Source of the DNA: CAYJNO01 sp044432885
GTDB taxonomy: Bacteria > Bacillota_I > Bacilli_A > Erysipelotrichales > Erysipelotrichaceae
NCBI GenBank assembly: GCA_044432885.1
Contig: JAWXUG010000002.1
Location: 1 to 38,587, forward strand
DNA length: 38,587 bases
Direction: 5' to 3'
The stretch's first letter is position 1, and every line of letters starts with the position of its first letter. The position numbers were made by a program, and so were the translations under genes. The notes beneath the pieces were generated by a model. The model had not been told where the DNA came from. It ran no database searches and saw only the letters and a list, made by a program, of their open reading frames with translations. Of this stretch, positions 24,013 through 31,804 are shown piece by piece.

Positions 24013-25767
24013 ATGGTTAATATCAAGATAAATAATCGTCCGCTAAAAGTAGAAGAAGGAACTACCATTCTTGAAGCGTGTAGACAAAATGGTATTAAAG
24101 TACCTACTCTTTGTTTCTTAAAAGATTGTAATCAAGTTGGGGCATGTCGTGTCTGTGTGGTTGAAGTAAAAGGCGCAAGAAGTTTAGCTGCAGCCTGTGT
24201 TTATCCAGTGAGTGAAAATATGGAAGTTTTAACCCACTCTACAAGGGCAATCGAAGCACGTAAAGCAACCGTTGAATTAATATTATCTAATCATAGTAAA
24301 AATTGTTTGTCGTGTGTTAGAAATCAAACGTGTGAACTTCAAGATTTAGCACAAGAATTAAATGTACGTGATGTAAAATTTAAAGGTGATTTGACCCCAA
24401 TAACGATAGATAATTTCAGTAATGGCATTGTTCGAGACACATCAAAATGTGTGGTCTGTGGACGTTGTGTAAGTACTTGTCAAAAAGTTCAAGGCTTAGG
24501 TGTATTAGGTTTTGAAAATAGAGGATTTAAGACGATTGTAGCCCCTGTAATGAATGTAAGTTTATCCCAAGTGAATTGTATGCAATGTGGACAATGTGTC
24601 ATTGCCTGTCCAACAGGAGCACTTCATGAAAAAGAAAGTATTGATGAAGTGATTCAAGCATTGAATAATCCACGTAAACATGTCGTGGTTCAAACAGCAC
24701 CAGCCATTCGTGCATCTTTAGGAGAAGAATTTAACTTACCTATTGGAACACGTGTGACAGGTAAAATGGTGTGTGCTTTAAAGAAAATAGGTTTTGATCG
24801 TGTATATGATACAAACTATTCAGCTGACTTAACGATTATGGAAGAAGGTACTGAATTTATTGATCGATTTACGAATCAAGGAGTATTGCCGATGATTACC
24901 TCATGTTCACCAGGGTGGGTACGTTTTATCGAATTTGAATATCCTGAATTATTGGATCATTTAAGTACATGCAAATCACCTCATATGATGTTTGGGGCGA
25001 TTTTGAAAAGCTATTATGCCAAAACAAAAGGAATTAATCCTGAAGATATGTATGTCGTGTCAGTAATGCCATGTACCGCTAAAAAAGAAGAGATTGAACG
25101 TGATGAAATGATTAAAAATAACATTAAAGATGTTGATGCAGTCATCACAACACGTGAACTTGGCAAATTAATTAAAATGTACGGGGTTGACTTCAATGAC
25201 CTTGAAGAAGATGAATTTGATCAAGATATGTTCGGAGAATATACCGGGGCCGGTGTTATTTTTGGCGTAACAGGCGGAGTTATGGAAGCTGCGTTACGTA
25301 CCGTTAAAGAAGTATTAGAAAATAAATCTTTTGATGAAGTGAATTATGAAGTAATACGAGGGCAAATCGGAGTTAAAGAGGCATGTTTAAGTATTGCGGG
25401 ACATGATGTATGGATTGCAGTAGCTAGTTCAATGAATATGGCTAGACCACTACTTGAAGAAATTAAAAATAAAACTTCAAAATATGCATTCATCGAAATC
25501 ATGGGATGTCCAGGTGGCTGTATTAATGGTGGTGGACAATCTATTGTAAGTTCAAAAATTAAGAATGATACAAAGATTGATTATCGAGCATTACGTGCAA
25601 AAACCCTTTACGATGAAGATGAAAGCTTAGTGATTCGAAAATCTCATGAGAATCCACAAATCATTGCTTTGTATGATCATTTCCTAGGAGAACCTAACTC
25701 ACACTTAGCGCATGATTTGTTACATACAACCTATCATCCAAGAAAGCGATTTAAAATCGAAGAGTAG
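24013..25767 (+). CDS. hydA: Catalytic [FeFe] hydrogenase subunit, M3 type (HydA)
   Basis: The 584-residue catalytic subunit makes H2 from electrons of reduced ferredoxin and NADH, or the reverse. An N-terminal plant-type [2Fe-2S] domain (CFLKDCNQVGACRVC) is followed by a His-Cys3 4Fe-4S motif (HSKNCLSC, then C) and two 4Fe-4S motifs (CVVCGRCVSTC, CMQCGQCVIACP). H-cluster motifs are L1 TSCSPGW (about 295), L2 MPCTAKKEE (about 352) and L3 MGCPGGCINGGGQ (about 496). L1 has Ser where the textbook sequence is TSCCPGW; I recall this variant in clostridial NADH-linked hydrogenases. Maturases HydE, HydF and HydG are not in this window. A strong terminator follows. Confidence 0.96.
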   Translation: MVNIKINNRPLKVEEGTTILEACRQNGIKVPTLCFLKDCNQVGACRVCVVEVKGARSLAAACVYPVSENMEVLTHSTRAIEARKATVELILSNHSKNCLSCVRNQTCELQDLAQELNVRDVKFKGDLTPITIDNFSNGIVRDTSKCVVCGRCVSTCQKVQGLGVLGFENRGFKTIVAPVMNVSLSQVNCMQCGQCVIACPTGALHEKESIDEVIQALNNPRKHVVVQTAPAIRASLGEEFNLPIGTRVTGKMVCALKKIGFDRVYDTNYSADLTIMEEGTEFIDRFTNQGVLPMITSCSPGWVRFIEFEYPELLDHLSTCKSPHMMFGAILKSYYAKTKGINPEDMYVVSVMPCTAKKEEIERDEMIKNNIKDVDAVITTRELGKLIKMYGVDFNDLEEDEFDQDMFGEYTGAGVIFGVTGGVMEAALRTVKEVLENKSFDEVNYEVIRGQIGVKEACLSIAGHDVWIAVASSMNMARPLLEEIKNKTSKYAFIEIMGCPGGCINGGGQSIVSSKIKNDTKIDYRALRAKTLYDEDESLVIRKSHENPQIIALYDHFLGEPNSHLAHDLLHTTYHPRKRFKIEE

Positions 25768-25771
25768 ATTT

Positions 25772-25811
25772 AAAAACTAACTGAATTGTAAAACATTTGG
25801 TTAGTTTTTTT
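25772..25811 (+). terminator. Terminator of the hydrogenase operon
   Basis: AAAAACTAAC (25772-25781) pairs with GTTAGTTTTT, which continues as an uninterrupted T-tract to 25811. Confidence 0.88.
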
Positions 25812-26057
25812 AGTTGTGGGGTTTCTAAATATATTCTTACAGGACTTTAATCGAACTAGATAAAGCGATATTTTATTTAACCAAAGATTAATTTAAAAAA
25901 TTATCGGTAGTATCGCATTGATGCGTGGTGGTTTCAAGGGTAGTATTAAAAACGGATAATAATCGCATGAGGTTAACTATCGGGCTATCTGTGGTGACAG
26001 ACAGAGCCTATAAATTACACCCAATAAGGTATAATTGCTCGTTTATAAATAGATAAA
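25812..26057. other. Non-coding stretch between the hydrogenase operon and the hip module
   Basis: No open reading frame is supported here. The stretch is richer in GC at 25905-26010 and contains an imperfect hairpin, GGCT-A-TCTGT-GGTG-ACAGA-CAG-AGCC (25983-26008). Short remnant-like coding fragments do not extend. It may be a decayed gene or insertion scar. Confidence 0.35.
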
Positions 26058-26117
26058 TATACCCGATATGATATAATATGAATGGTTTTATTGACAATAT
26101 ACCATATCGGGTATATT
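26058..26117 (+). promoter_or_regulatory. hip-module promoter with paired operators
   Basis: A perfect 13-bp inverted repeat, TATACCCGATATG (26058-26070) and CATATCGGGTATA (26103-26115), flanks a TTGACA -35 (26091-26096). The right copy covers the TATATT -10 (26112-26117; 15-base spacer). A TATAAT at 26072-26077 is an alternative -10. This suits autoregulation by a dimeric HipB-like repressor. Confidence 0.75.
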
Positions 26118-26125
26118 GTTAAGGG

Positions 26126-26341
26126 ATGAATAATATTGCTAAAGTGATTAAAGAAAAAAGAAAAGAAAACAAACTAACACAAAAAGAATTTTCTATGCGT
26201 TCTGGTCTAGGTTTAAGATTTATAAGAGAACTTGAACAAGGGAAAACTACTTTAAGAATGGATAAGGTAAATCAAGCTTTAGAAATGTTTGGTTTAACAG
26301 TGATTGCGGGTGAGATGGAAGAGAATGAACAAGAACTATAG
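26126..26341 (+). CDS. HipB-like XRE antitoxin/repressor
   Basis: The 71-residue protein is one helix-turn-helix domain: NKLTQKEFSMRSGLGLRFIRELEQGK, then TTLRMDKVNQALEMFGL. This matches HipB, which binds operator DNA and, in classical HipBA, the kinase toxin. It starts at ATG 26126, with AAGGG upstream. The next gene starts 17 bases before this one stops. The inverted-repeat operator 10 bases upstream is the likely binding site. Confidence 0.88.
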   Translation: MNNIAKVIKEKRKENKLTQKEFSMRSGLGLRFIRELEQGKTTLRMDKVNQALEMFGLTVIAGEMEENEQEL

Positions 26342-26654
26342 GCAAGGTAAGGTGTATGTTAAAGATGTTTTAGCTGGTATCATTAAAGAGACAGAAAGCG
26401 GGTACTCTTTTACATATTGCGAAGAGTATTTATTAATGCCTGAGGCAGTTTCAGTAAGTCTTACGTTAAAGTTACAAAATGAGCCTTATTTGGGCACGCA
26501 AATATTTCCGTTTTTTGATGGGATTATACCAGAGGGTTGGCTAATGGAGTCGACTATGCGTATATGGAAATTACCTAGAGAAGACAGATTTGGGTTGTTA
26601 CTTGTTGCATGTAAAGATCCTGTAGGCAGAGTAAGTATAGAGGAGATTGAGTGA
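26325..26654 (+). CDS. HipS-like protein (HipA N-terminal subdomain)
   Basis: This 109-residue protein corresponds to the N-terminal subdomain of HipA (HipA_N), here encoded separately. Typical motifs are KVYVKDVLAGII, a Y-L-x-x-P-E-A-V-S-x-S-L segment, FPFFDGIIPEGWL and REDRFGLLLVACKDPVGRVS. In the three-part HipBST systems the small HipS protein acts as antitoxin of the kinase HipT. I chose ATG 26325; the longer frame from TTG 26304 is less likely. It overlaps the HTH gene by 17 bases and the kinase start by one. Confidence 0.85.
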   Translation: MNKNYRQGKVYVKDVLAGIIKETESGYSFTYCEEYLLMPEAVSVSLTLKLQNEPYLGTQIFPFFDGIIPEGWLMESTMRIWKLPREDRFGLLLVACKDPVGRVSIEEIE

Positions 26655-27643
26655 TGAATTGTTTGTGTTGTGGTAAGTCAATGTCGGAGCGTTGCACTTT
26701 GAGTGAGCAAGAGAATCAGTGGCATGATAAATGTGTTAGTCATTTCTTTGGTACTAAACAAATGCCAGCGATTGATATTTCGGAAAATAGAATTGAAAAT
26801 CTTATTCAACGTTCAACAAAACAAGGTATGATGGTGACTGGTGTCCAAAAAAAATTGTCATTGAATCTGACTATAGATGATTATCCAAGATTAACATTGG
26901 TTGGGTATCCTGCAGGATATATTTTAAAACCTGATACACGAGAATATGAAGAAATGCCACAAGCAAAATTTCTATCAATGATGATGGCTAAAGCAGTCGG
27001 TATCAAAACTGTTCCATTTGCATTAATCAAATCAAAATCTAAAGATGAAAAGAAAGAAGTAATCTATGCCTACATTACAAAACGAATAGACAGAATAAGT
27101 AAAGATAACCAAGTCTTGAAATTAGCTATGGAAGACTTTTGTCAATTATCCTATCGGTTGACATCAGACAAATATCGTAGTTCTTATGAGCGCTGTGGAA
27201 AAATTATTGATAAATATTCCTCGCAAGCAATGTTGGATAAGTCAGAAATGTTTTTGAGAGTTATTTTTACATTTGCTACAGGAAACTCGGATATGCATCT
27301 TAAAAATTTTTCACTAATTGAACGCCAAGGTGTTCGTGAAAAATATAGTCTTTCTGATGCTTATGATATGTTGCCAGTAAATGTCATTTTGCCAACTGAT
27401 TTAGATGATTGTGCTTTAACAGTGAACGGGAAAAAAAGAAATATAAAACGCAACGATTTTCTTATTTTAGCTGCAACAATAGGCTTAAGGGAGAAAATGG
27501 CTGAGAATATAATTGAACATGTCATACATAAAGAAGATGTGTTTTTAACTTTATGTGAGAATTCTTTGTTGTCTGAACAAATGAAACAGGACTTTAGTGA
27601 ATTAATCAAAAGAAGAATAGGTTTATTGAGGAAATCTTCATAA
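26654..27643 (+). CDS. HipT-like serine/threonine kinase toxin
   Basis: The 329-residue kinase lacks the N-terminal HipA subdomain, which is encoded separately upstream. A Cys-rich N-terminus (CLCCGK and HDKC) is followed by the glycine-rich loop GMMVTGVQKKLSL (about 58-70), the catalytic GNSDMHLKNFSL (Asp and Asn of the kinase core) and the metal-binding LSDAYDMLP. HipA and HipT kinases phosphorylate aminoacyl-tRNA synthetases and stop growth. I chose ATG 26654, 8 bases after AGGAG and overlapping the hipS stop by one base; an in-frame GTG lies one codon before it. The target is unknown. The gene ends at a terminator shared with the convergent MATE gene. Confidence 0.87.
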   Translation: MNCLCCGKSMSERCTLSEQENQWHDKCVSHFFGTKQMPAIDISENRIENLIQRSTKQGMMVTGVQKKLSLNLTIDDYPRLTLVGYPAGYILKPDTREYEEMPQAKFLSMMMAKAVGIKTVPFALIKSKSKDEKKEVIYAYITKRIDRISKDNQVLKLAMEDFCQLSYRLTSDKYRSSYERCGKIIDKYSSQAMLDKSEMFLRVIFTFATGNSDMHLKNFSLIERQGVREKYSLSDAYDMLPVNVILPTDLDDCALTVNGKKRNIKRNDFLILAATIGLREKMAENIIEHVIHKEDVFLTLCENSLLSEQMKQDFSELIKRRIGLLRKSS

Positions 27644-27646
27644 TAT

Positions 27647-27673
27647 AAAAAAACGAGACAGCCTCGTTTTTTT
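27647..27673. terminator. Bidirectional terminator between hipT and the MATE gene
   Basis: The stem AAAAAAACGAG (27647-27657) and CTCGTTTTTTT (27663-27673) has loop ACAGC. The A-tract and T-tract allow termination from both sides. Confidence 0.9.
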
Positions 27674-29057
27674 AATGAAATCCTTCAATTTTTTTTCTCC
27701 AATGGCCCATTCGATAAGCGATATAGGTAAATAATGAACCAAGAAGCCAAGAAATAAGTAGAGAAATAAACATAACATCTTGTAAACCATTTGGAAGTTC
27801 AGCAGATTTTGTCATTTCAACCATAATATAAGCGAGCGGCACACGGATGATAACAGTTGTGATAAGTGAAATCCACATCGGTGTCATTGTGTCACCAGCG
27901 CCACGCATAACCCCACTTAAACATTGGGTAATAGAGTAGGCGATATAGCCTAAGGCGAGGTAGCGCAACATTGTGATTCCATCTTCTATAATTTGTGTGG
28001 TACTAGTAAATAGTTGCATCAAATTTTTACCAAATAATAATAGTGTCAAAGTAATTAAAATAGAAGTGAACAAAGCCAACAACGTACCACTTACAGTTCC
28101 TTTATGAAGTCTATCGTAATCTTTTGCTCCAATATTCTGTCCAGCATAGGTTGTCATTGCGTTACCGAAAGACATATTAGGCATCATTGCAAAGCCATCA
28201 ACACGCATAACAATGACATTGACTGCAATGAATGCTTCACCAAAACTATTCGTTAAGGATTGAACAATAACCATGGCTAATGAGAAGATTACTTGGGTTA
28301 ATCCTGAAGGGATTCCAAGTTTAAAAATTTGTCCTGCATGAATTTTGGATAGCTTTAAGTCGTCCCAATGAATCGTATATAAATCTTTTTTATTTAATAT
28401 TTTATGTACACACAATATCGCGGAGATAAATTGAGCAATGGCAGTAGCAAGTGCTACTCCAGCAACACCAAGTCCAAAGCCTGCAACAAACCATATATCT
28501 AAGAGGATATTTAATACAGTCGCTACCAATAAATAGACTAAGGCAGCAAAAGAATCACCAAGGCCGCGTAAGACACCACATAAAATATTATAGAAAGCTA
28601 AACCACCAACACCCATCATAGATATAATTAAATATTGATAACTCCACTCATAAATAGAAGCTGGTGTATTTAATAAGGTAAGTAAAGGACGTACAACAAA
28701 GCATGCCACAATCATAATAATCACAGTAGAAATAGCTGTTAATGTAATGCAGCTACCAATTGTTTTAGATAAATCTTCAGGACTTTTCGCTCCAATATAT
28801 TGAGAAACCATAATGCTTGCCCCTGTGCTGATGCCAATGAATAAAACCAACAACAAATTGACAATTGGACTCGCACTACCAACAGCTGCAAGCGCGTTAT
28901 CACCCACATATTGTCCAACTACAATACTGTCTACAGTACTATATAGTTGTTGAGCGATATTGCCGATAATCATAGGAAAGGTAAATAGAAGTATTTTTTC
29001 CCATGGACGCCCTGTTGTCATATCGACAGGTTGAAACATGTTTTTTAAAAATGACAT
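27672..29057 (-). CDS. MATE-family multidrug exporter (1)
   Basis: The 461-residue membrane protein has about twelve TM helices and the MATE architecture. Typical segments are MTTGRPWEKILLFTFPMIIGNIAQQLYSTVDSIVVGQ at the N-terminus, ISTGASIMVSQYIGA, LCGVLRGLGDSF and LSGVMRGAGDTMTP. MATE proteins export cationic or other drugs using a sodium or proton gradient. I chose the start at 29057 because AAGGAGGGG lies just upstream; the frame extends 11 codons further to 29090 but lacks that signal. It is convergent with hipT and divergent from the next MATE gene. Confidence 0.9.
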   Translation of the reverse strand: MSFLKNMFQPVDMTTGRPWEKILLFTFPMIIGNIAQQLYSTVDSIVVGQYVGDNALAAVGSASPIVNLLLVLFIGISTGASIMVSQYIGAKSPEDLSKTIGSCITLTAISTVIIMIVACFVVRPLLTLLNTPASIYEWSYQYLIISMMGVGGLAFYNILCGVLRGLGDSFAALVYLLVATVLNILLDIWFVAGFGLGVAGVALATAIAQFISAILCVHKILNKKDLYTIHWDDLKLSKIHAGQIFKLGIPSGLTQVIFSLAMVIVQSLTNSFGEAFIAVNVIVMRVDGFAMMPNMSFGNAMTTYAGQNIGAKDYDRLHKGTVSGTLLALFTSILITLTLLLFGKNLMQLFTSTTQIIEDGITMLRYLALGYIAYSITQCLSGVMRGAGDTMTPMWISLITTVIIRVPLAYIMVEMTKSAELPNGLQDVMFISLLISWLLGSLFTYIAYRMGHWRKKIEGFH

Positions 29058-29192
29058 AACCCCTCCTTGATTTAAACTACTGTCTATCATTGTAACATAA
29101 TTAGCAAATATAAAATATAAGTTTAAGGATTATGACAATATCTAAACGATAAACTTAGTGATGAAACTGCAAGATATGAAGTAAATATAATA

Positions 29193-29278
29193 TTGACATT
29201 TTAGTTGATTTTGTTAAAATAGTACAGGCAGTGATGAAAACCACTTAAAAAAACATAGTGGGAGTTCATCCTTTTTTT
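29193..29278 (+). promoter_or_regulatory. MATE promoter and leader with attenuator hairpin
   Basis: TTGACA (29193-29198), a 16-base spacer and TAAAAT (29215-29220) form a good promoter. The leader then has a hairpin: GATGAA..CCAC (29233-29244) pairs with GTGG...TTCATC (29258-29270), followed by CTTTTTTT (29271-29278). This resembles an intrinsic terminator placed before the MATE start at 29291. A four-codon ORF, ATG-AAA-ACC-ACT-TAA (29234-29248), lies in the 5' arm. Confidence 0.7.
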
Positions 29279-29290
29279 GTGAGGTAAATA

Positions 29291-30628
29291 ATGAATAAAA
29301 TGAAAAATACACCAGTTAGAAAGCTGTTAATTAGCATGTCATTACCAATTATGTTGGCGATGCTAATACAAGCTTTATATAATATTGTTGATAGTATGTT
29401 TGTGGCTAATTATGCCAAGGAAGCCCTTGATGCGGTCTCTTTAGCCTTTCCTATATCTACTTTAATTATTTCCATTTCTGTAGGTACTGCTGTAGGGATG
29501 GGCGCTATTCTTTCAAAAAGATTAGGGCAAGGAAGACAGGGAGAGGCCAATCAAATTGCTATGCATGGGATCGTACTTGCTCTAGCGAGTTACGCAGCTA
29601 TCGCTATCTTCGGCTTGTTTTTTGCAAAAAGTTTTGCCAGTTTCTTCACGAGTAATCAAGAAGTATTAGAAATGGCTACAAGCTATATACGTATTTGTAC
29701 AGTTGGCTCATTTGGGGTGTTTGTACAAATTACATTAGAAAGAATGTTACAGTCTACAGGACATACGGTAGAAAACTTAATGATGCAGGGAAGTGGAGCG
29801 CTTATTAATATTATTTTAGATCCGCTCTTAATTTTTGGTCTATTCTTTTTTCCAGAATTAGGCGTTAAAGGAGCAGCGATTGCAACCATATTAGGACAGA
29901 TTAGTGCAATGTGTATTGGGTTACACTTAGTGCATAAAAAAGTCAAAGAGATTCAATTAGATTTTTCTACATTTAAATTTGATATGAATGTGGTAAAAGA
30001 AATCTATCATGTAGGCTTTCCTGCAATTGTAATGCAATCCTTAACCTCTATTATGACCGTATGCCTGAATGTTATTTTAGCGCTAGATAGTGAAACAGCA
30101 ATCTCGGTGTATAGTGTGTATGCTAAGCTACAAGCTTTTATATTTATGCCTATATTTGGCATGAATAATGCAATGGTAGCAATTGTTGCCTATAATTACG
30201 GTGCTAGAAATAAAGAAAGAATCTTAGCGACAATGAGTTTAGCGATTAAGATTACCTTGGTTGTTATGGGGTGTGGCACCTTATTGTTTCAGTTATTAGC
30301 AAATCCGATTATGTATCTATTTAATGCAGATGCACAAATGCTTAGTTTAGGCGTTGTAGCATTAAGAAGAATATCCTTATGTTTTATCTTTGCAGGGGTT
30401 ACCATTATAAATAGTGGTGTCTTTCAAGCCTTGGGTAAGGGGTTTTACTCATTGATTCTATCTTTAAGTAGAAACATCATTATGTTGATTCCAATAAGCT
30501 ATCTGTTATATCTTTTATTGGGAATAGATGGTCTATGGTATAGCTTTATCTTAGCAGAGTTTATTTGCATGTTAATAGGATTAAAAATGATGTCAAAAAT
30601 AAAAAAGACAGTCATTGACCAATTATAA
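29291..30628 (+). CDS. MATE-family multidrug exporter (2)
   Basis: The 445-residue MATE transporter has about twelve TM helices. It begins TPVRKLLISMSLPIMLAMLIQALYNIVDSMF and has the family pattern QSTGHTVENLMMQGSGALINIILDPLLIF in the first half. The second half (from about residue 230) repeats the fold. SD GAGGT lies 7 bases before the ATG. Its promoter and attenuator-like leader are described separately. It differs from the first MATE protein, so the two are not recent duplicates. The substrate is unknown. Confidence 0.92.
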   Translation: MNKMKNTPVRKLLISMSLPIMLAMLIQALYNIVDSMFVANYAKEALDAVSLAFPISTLIISISVGTAVGMGAILSKRLGQGRQGEANQIAMHGIVLALASYAAIAIFGLFFAKSFASFFTSNQEVLEMATSYIRICTVGSFGVFVQITLERMLQSTGHTVENLMMQGSGALINIILDPLLIFGLFFFPELGVKGAAIATILGQISAMCIGLHLVHKKVKEIQLDFSTFKFDMNVVKEIYHVGFPAIVMQSLTSIMTVCLNVILALDSETAISVYSVYAKLQAFIFMPIFGMNNAMVAIVAYNYGARNKERILATMSLAIKITLVVMGCGTLLFQLLANPIMYLFNADAQMLSLGVVALRRISLCFIFAGVTIINSGVFQALGKGFYSLILSLSRNIIMLIPISYLLYLLLGIDGLWYSFILAEFICMLIGLKMMSKIKKTVIDQL

Positions 30629-30638
30629 TCAGCAAGTA

Positions 30639-30667
30639 TTGAGAAAAATAGGAAAATAACGTAAACT
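30639..30667 (+). promoter_or_regulatory. Promoter upstream of ychF
   Basis: TTGAGA (30639-30644) and TAAACT (30662-30667) are separated by 17 bases. They lie 35 bases before the ychF start. Confidence 0.55.
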
Positions 30668-30701
30668 AATTACAATAAAGAGTAGAGATGGAGAACATAA
30701 G

Positions 30702-31802
30702 ATGGCATTAACAGCAGGAATTGTAGGATTACCGAATGTAGGGAAGTCTACTTTATTTAACGCAATTACAAAATCAACAGTGGAAGCAGCTAATTATCCG
30801 TTCGCAACGATTCAACCTAATGTTGGCGTGGTAACGGTTAATGATAAACGTATGGATGAAATTATTAAATTAGTTAACCCGAAAAAGAATATTTATACAA
30901 CATTTGAATTTACGGATATCGCGGGACTTGTAAAAGGTGCAAGTAAGGGAGAGGGGTTAGGCAATCAATTCCTATCTCATATTCGTCAAGTAGATGCGAT
31001 TTGTCATGTGGTTCGCTGTTTTGAAAATGCAGACATTACCCATGTTGAGGGGGGTGTAGATCCAATTCGCGATATTGAAATCATAAATTTGGAACTATCA
31101 CTAGCAGATTTGTCTACGATTGAAAACAGAATTTCTAAGGTTGAAAGAAAAGCAGCACAAAAAGATAAAGAAGCCATGTTGGAAATAAATGTATTAAAGA
31201 AAATTCATCCAGCATTATTAGAGGGAAAACAAGCTCGTAGTGTAGAGTTAAGCAAAGATGAGCTAATTGTTGCAGCTCAATATAATTTATTAACAATTAA
31301 GCCAATGATTTATGTAGCAAATATCGAAGAAGAAAAAATTGCCGAACCTACAACAAATGAACATTTTAATAAAGTAGTTGAATACGCTCAACTAGAAAAT
31401 AATCATGTGATTGCGATTAGTGCAAAAATTGAAGAAGAACTTTGCATGTTAGAAGCAGAGGAAAAAGCTCTATTCTTAGAAGATTTAGGAGTAAGTGAAA
31501 GTGGCTTAGATGCATTAGTTAAGGAAGCCTATTCGATTTTAGGTTTAAGAACTTATTTTACAGTTGGTGAAAAAGAATGCCGTGCTTGGACGTTTACACA
31601 AGGGATGAGTGCACCTGAGTGTGCAGGGATTATTCACACAGACTTTCAAAAAGGATTTATTAGAGCTGTTACATACAGTTATGAAGATTTAATGACTTAC
31701 AAGAGTGAAGCGGCTTTAAAAGAGGCAGGAAGATTACGTCTTGAAGGGAAAGAATACATCGTTCAGGATGGAGATATTTTAGAGTTTAGATTTAACGTGT
31801 AA
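30702..31802 (+). CDS. ychF: Ribosome-associated P-loop ATPase/GTPase YchF (OLA1 family)
   Basis: The 366-residue protein is a universally conserved translation-associated NTPase of the OBG family that prefers ATP. P-loop GLPNVGKST is at residues 8-16, FTDIAGLVKGASKGEGLGNQFL is the switch region, and the C-terminal TGS domain carries RAWTFTQGMSAPECAGIIH and FIRAVTYSYEDL. The length is normal. The start codon fits the conserved N-terminus. The tilS gene begins 2 bases after its stop, so they are cotranscribed. Confidence 0.96.
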   Translation: MALTAGIVGLPNVGKSTLFNAITKSTVEAANYPFATIQPNVGVVTVNDKRMDEIIKLVNPKKNIYTTFEFTDIAGLVKGASKGEGLGNQFLSHIRQVDAICHVVRCFENADITHVEGGVDPIRDIEIINLELSLADLSTIENRISKVERKAAQKDKEAMLEINVLKKIHPALLEGKQARSVELSKDELIVAAQYNLLTIKPMIYVANIEEEKIAEPTTNEHFNKVVEYAQLENNHVIAISAKIEEELCMLEAEEKALFLEDLGVSESGLDALVKEAYSILGLRTYFTVGEKECRAWTFTQGMSAPECAGIIHTDFQKGFIRAVTYSYEDLMTYKSEAALKEAGRLRLEGKEYIVQDGDILEFRFNV

Positions 31803-31804
31803 TT

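Noticed and set aside
25905..25970. Short coding-like fragment ending MRGGFKGSIKNG
   Set aside because: The frame is closed just upstream and there is no ribosome site, so it is too short to call even a pseudogene.
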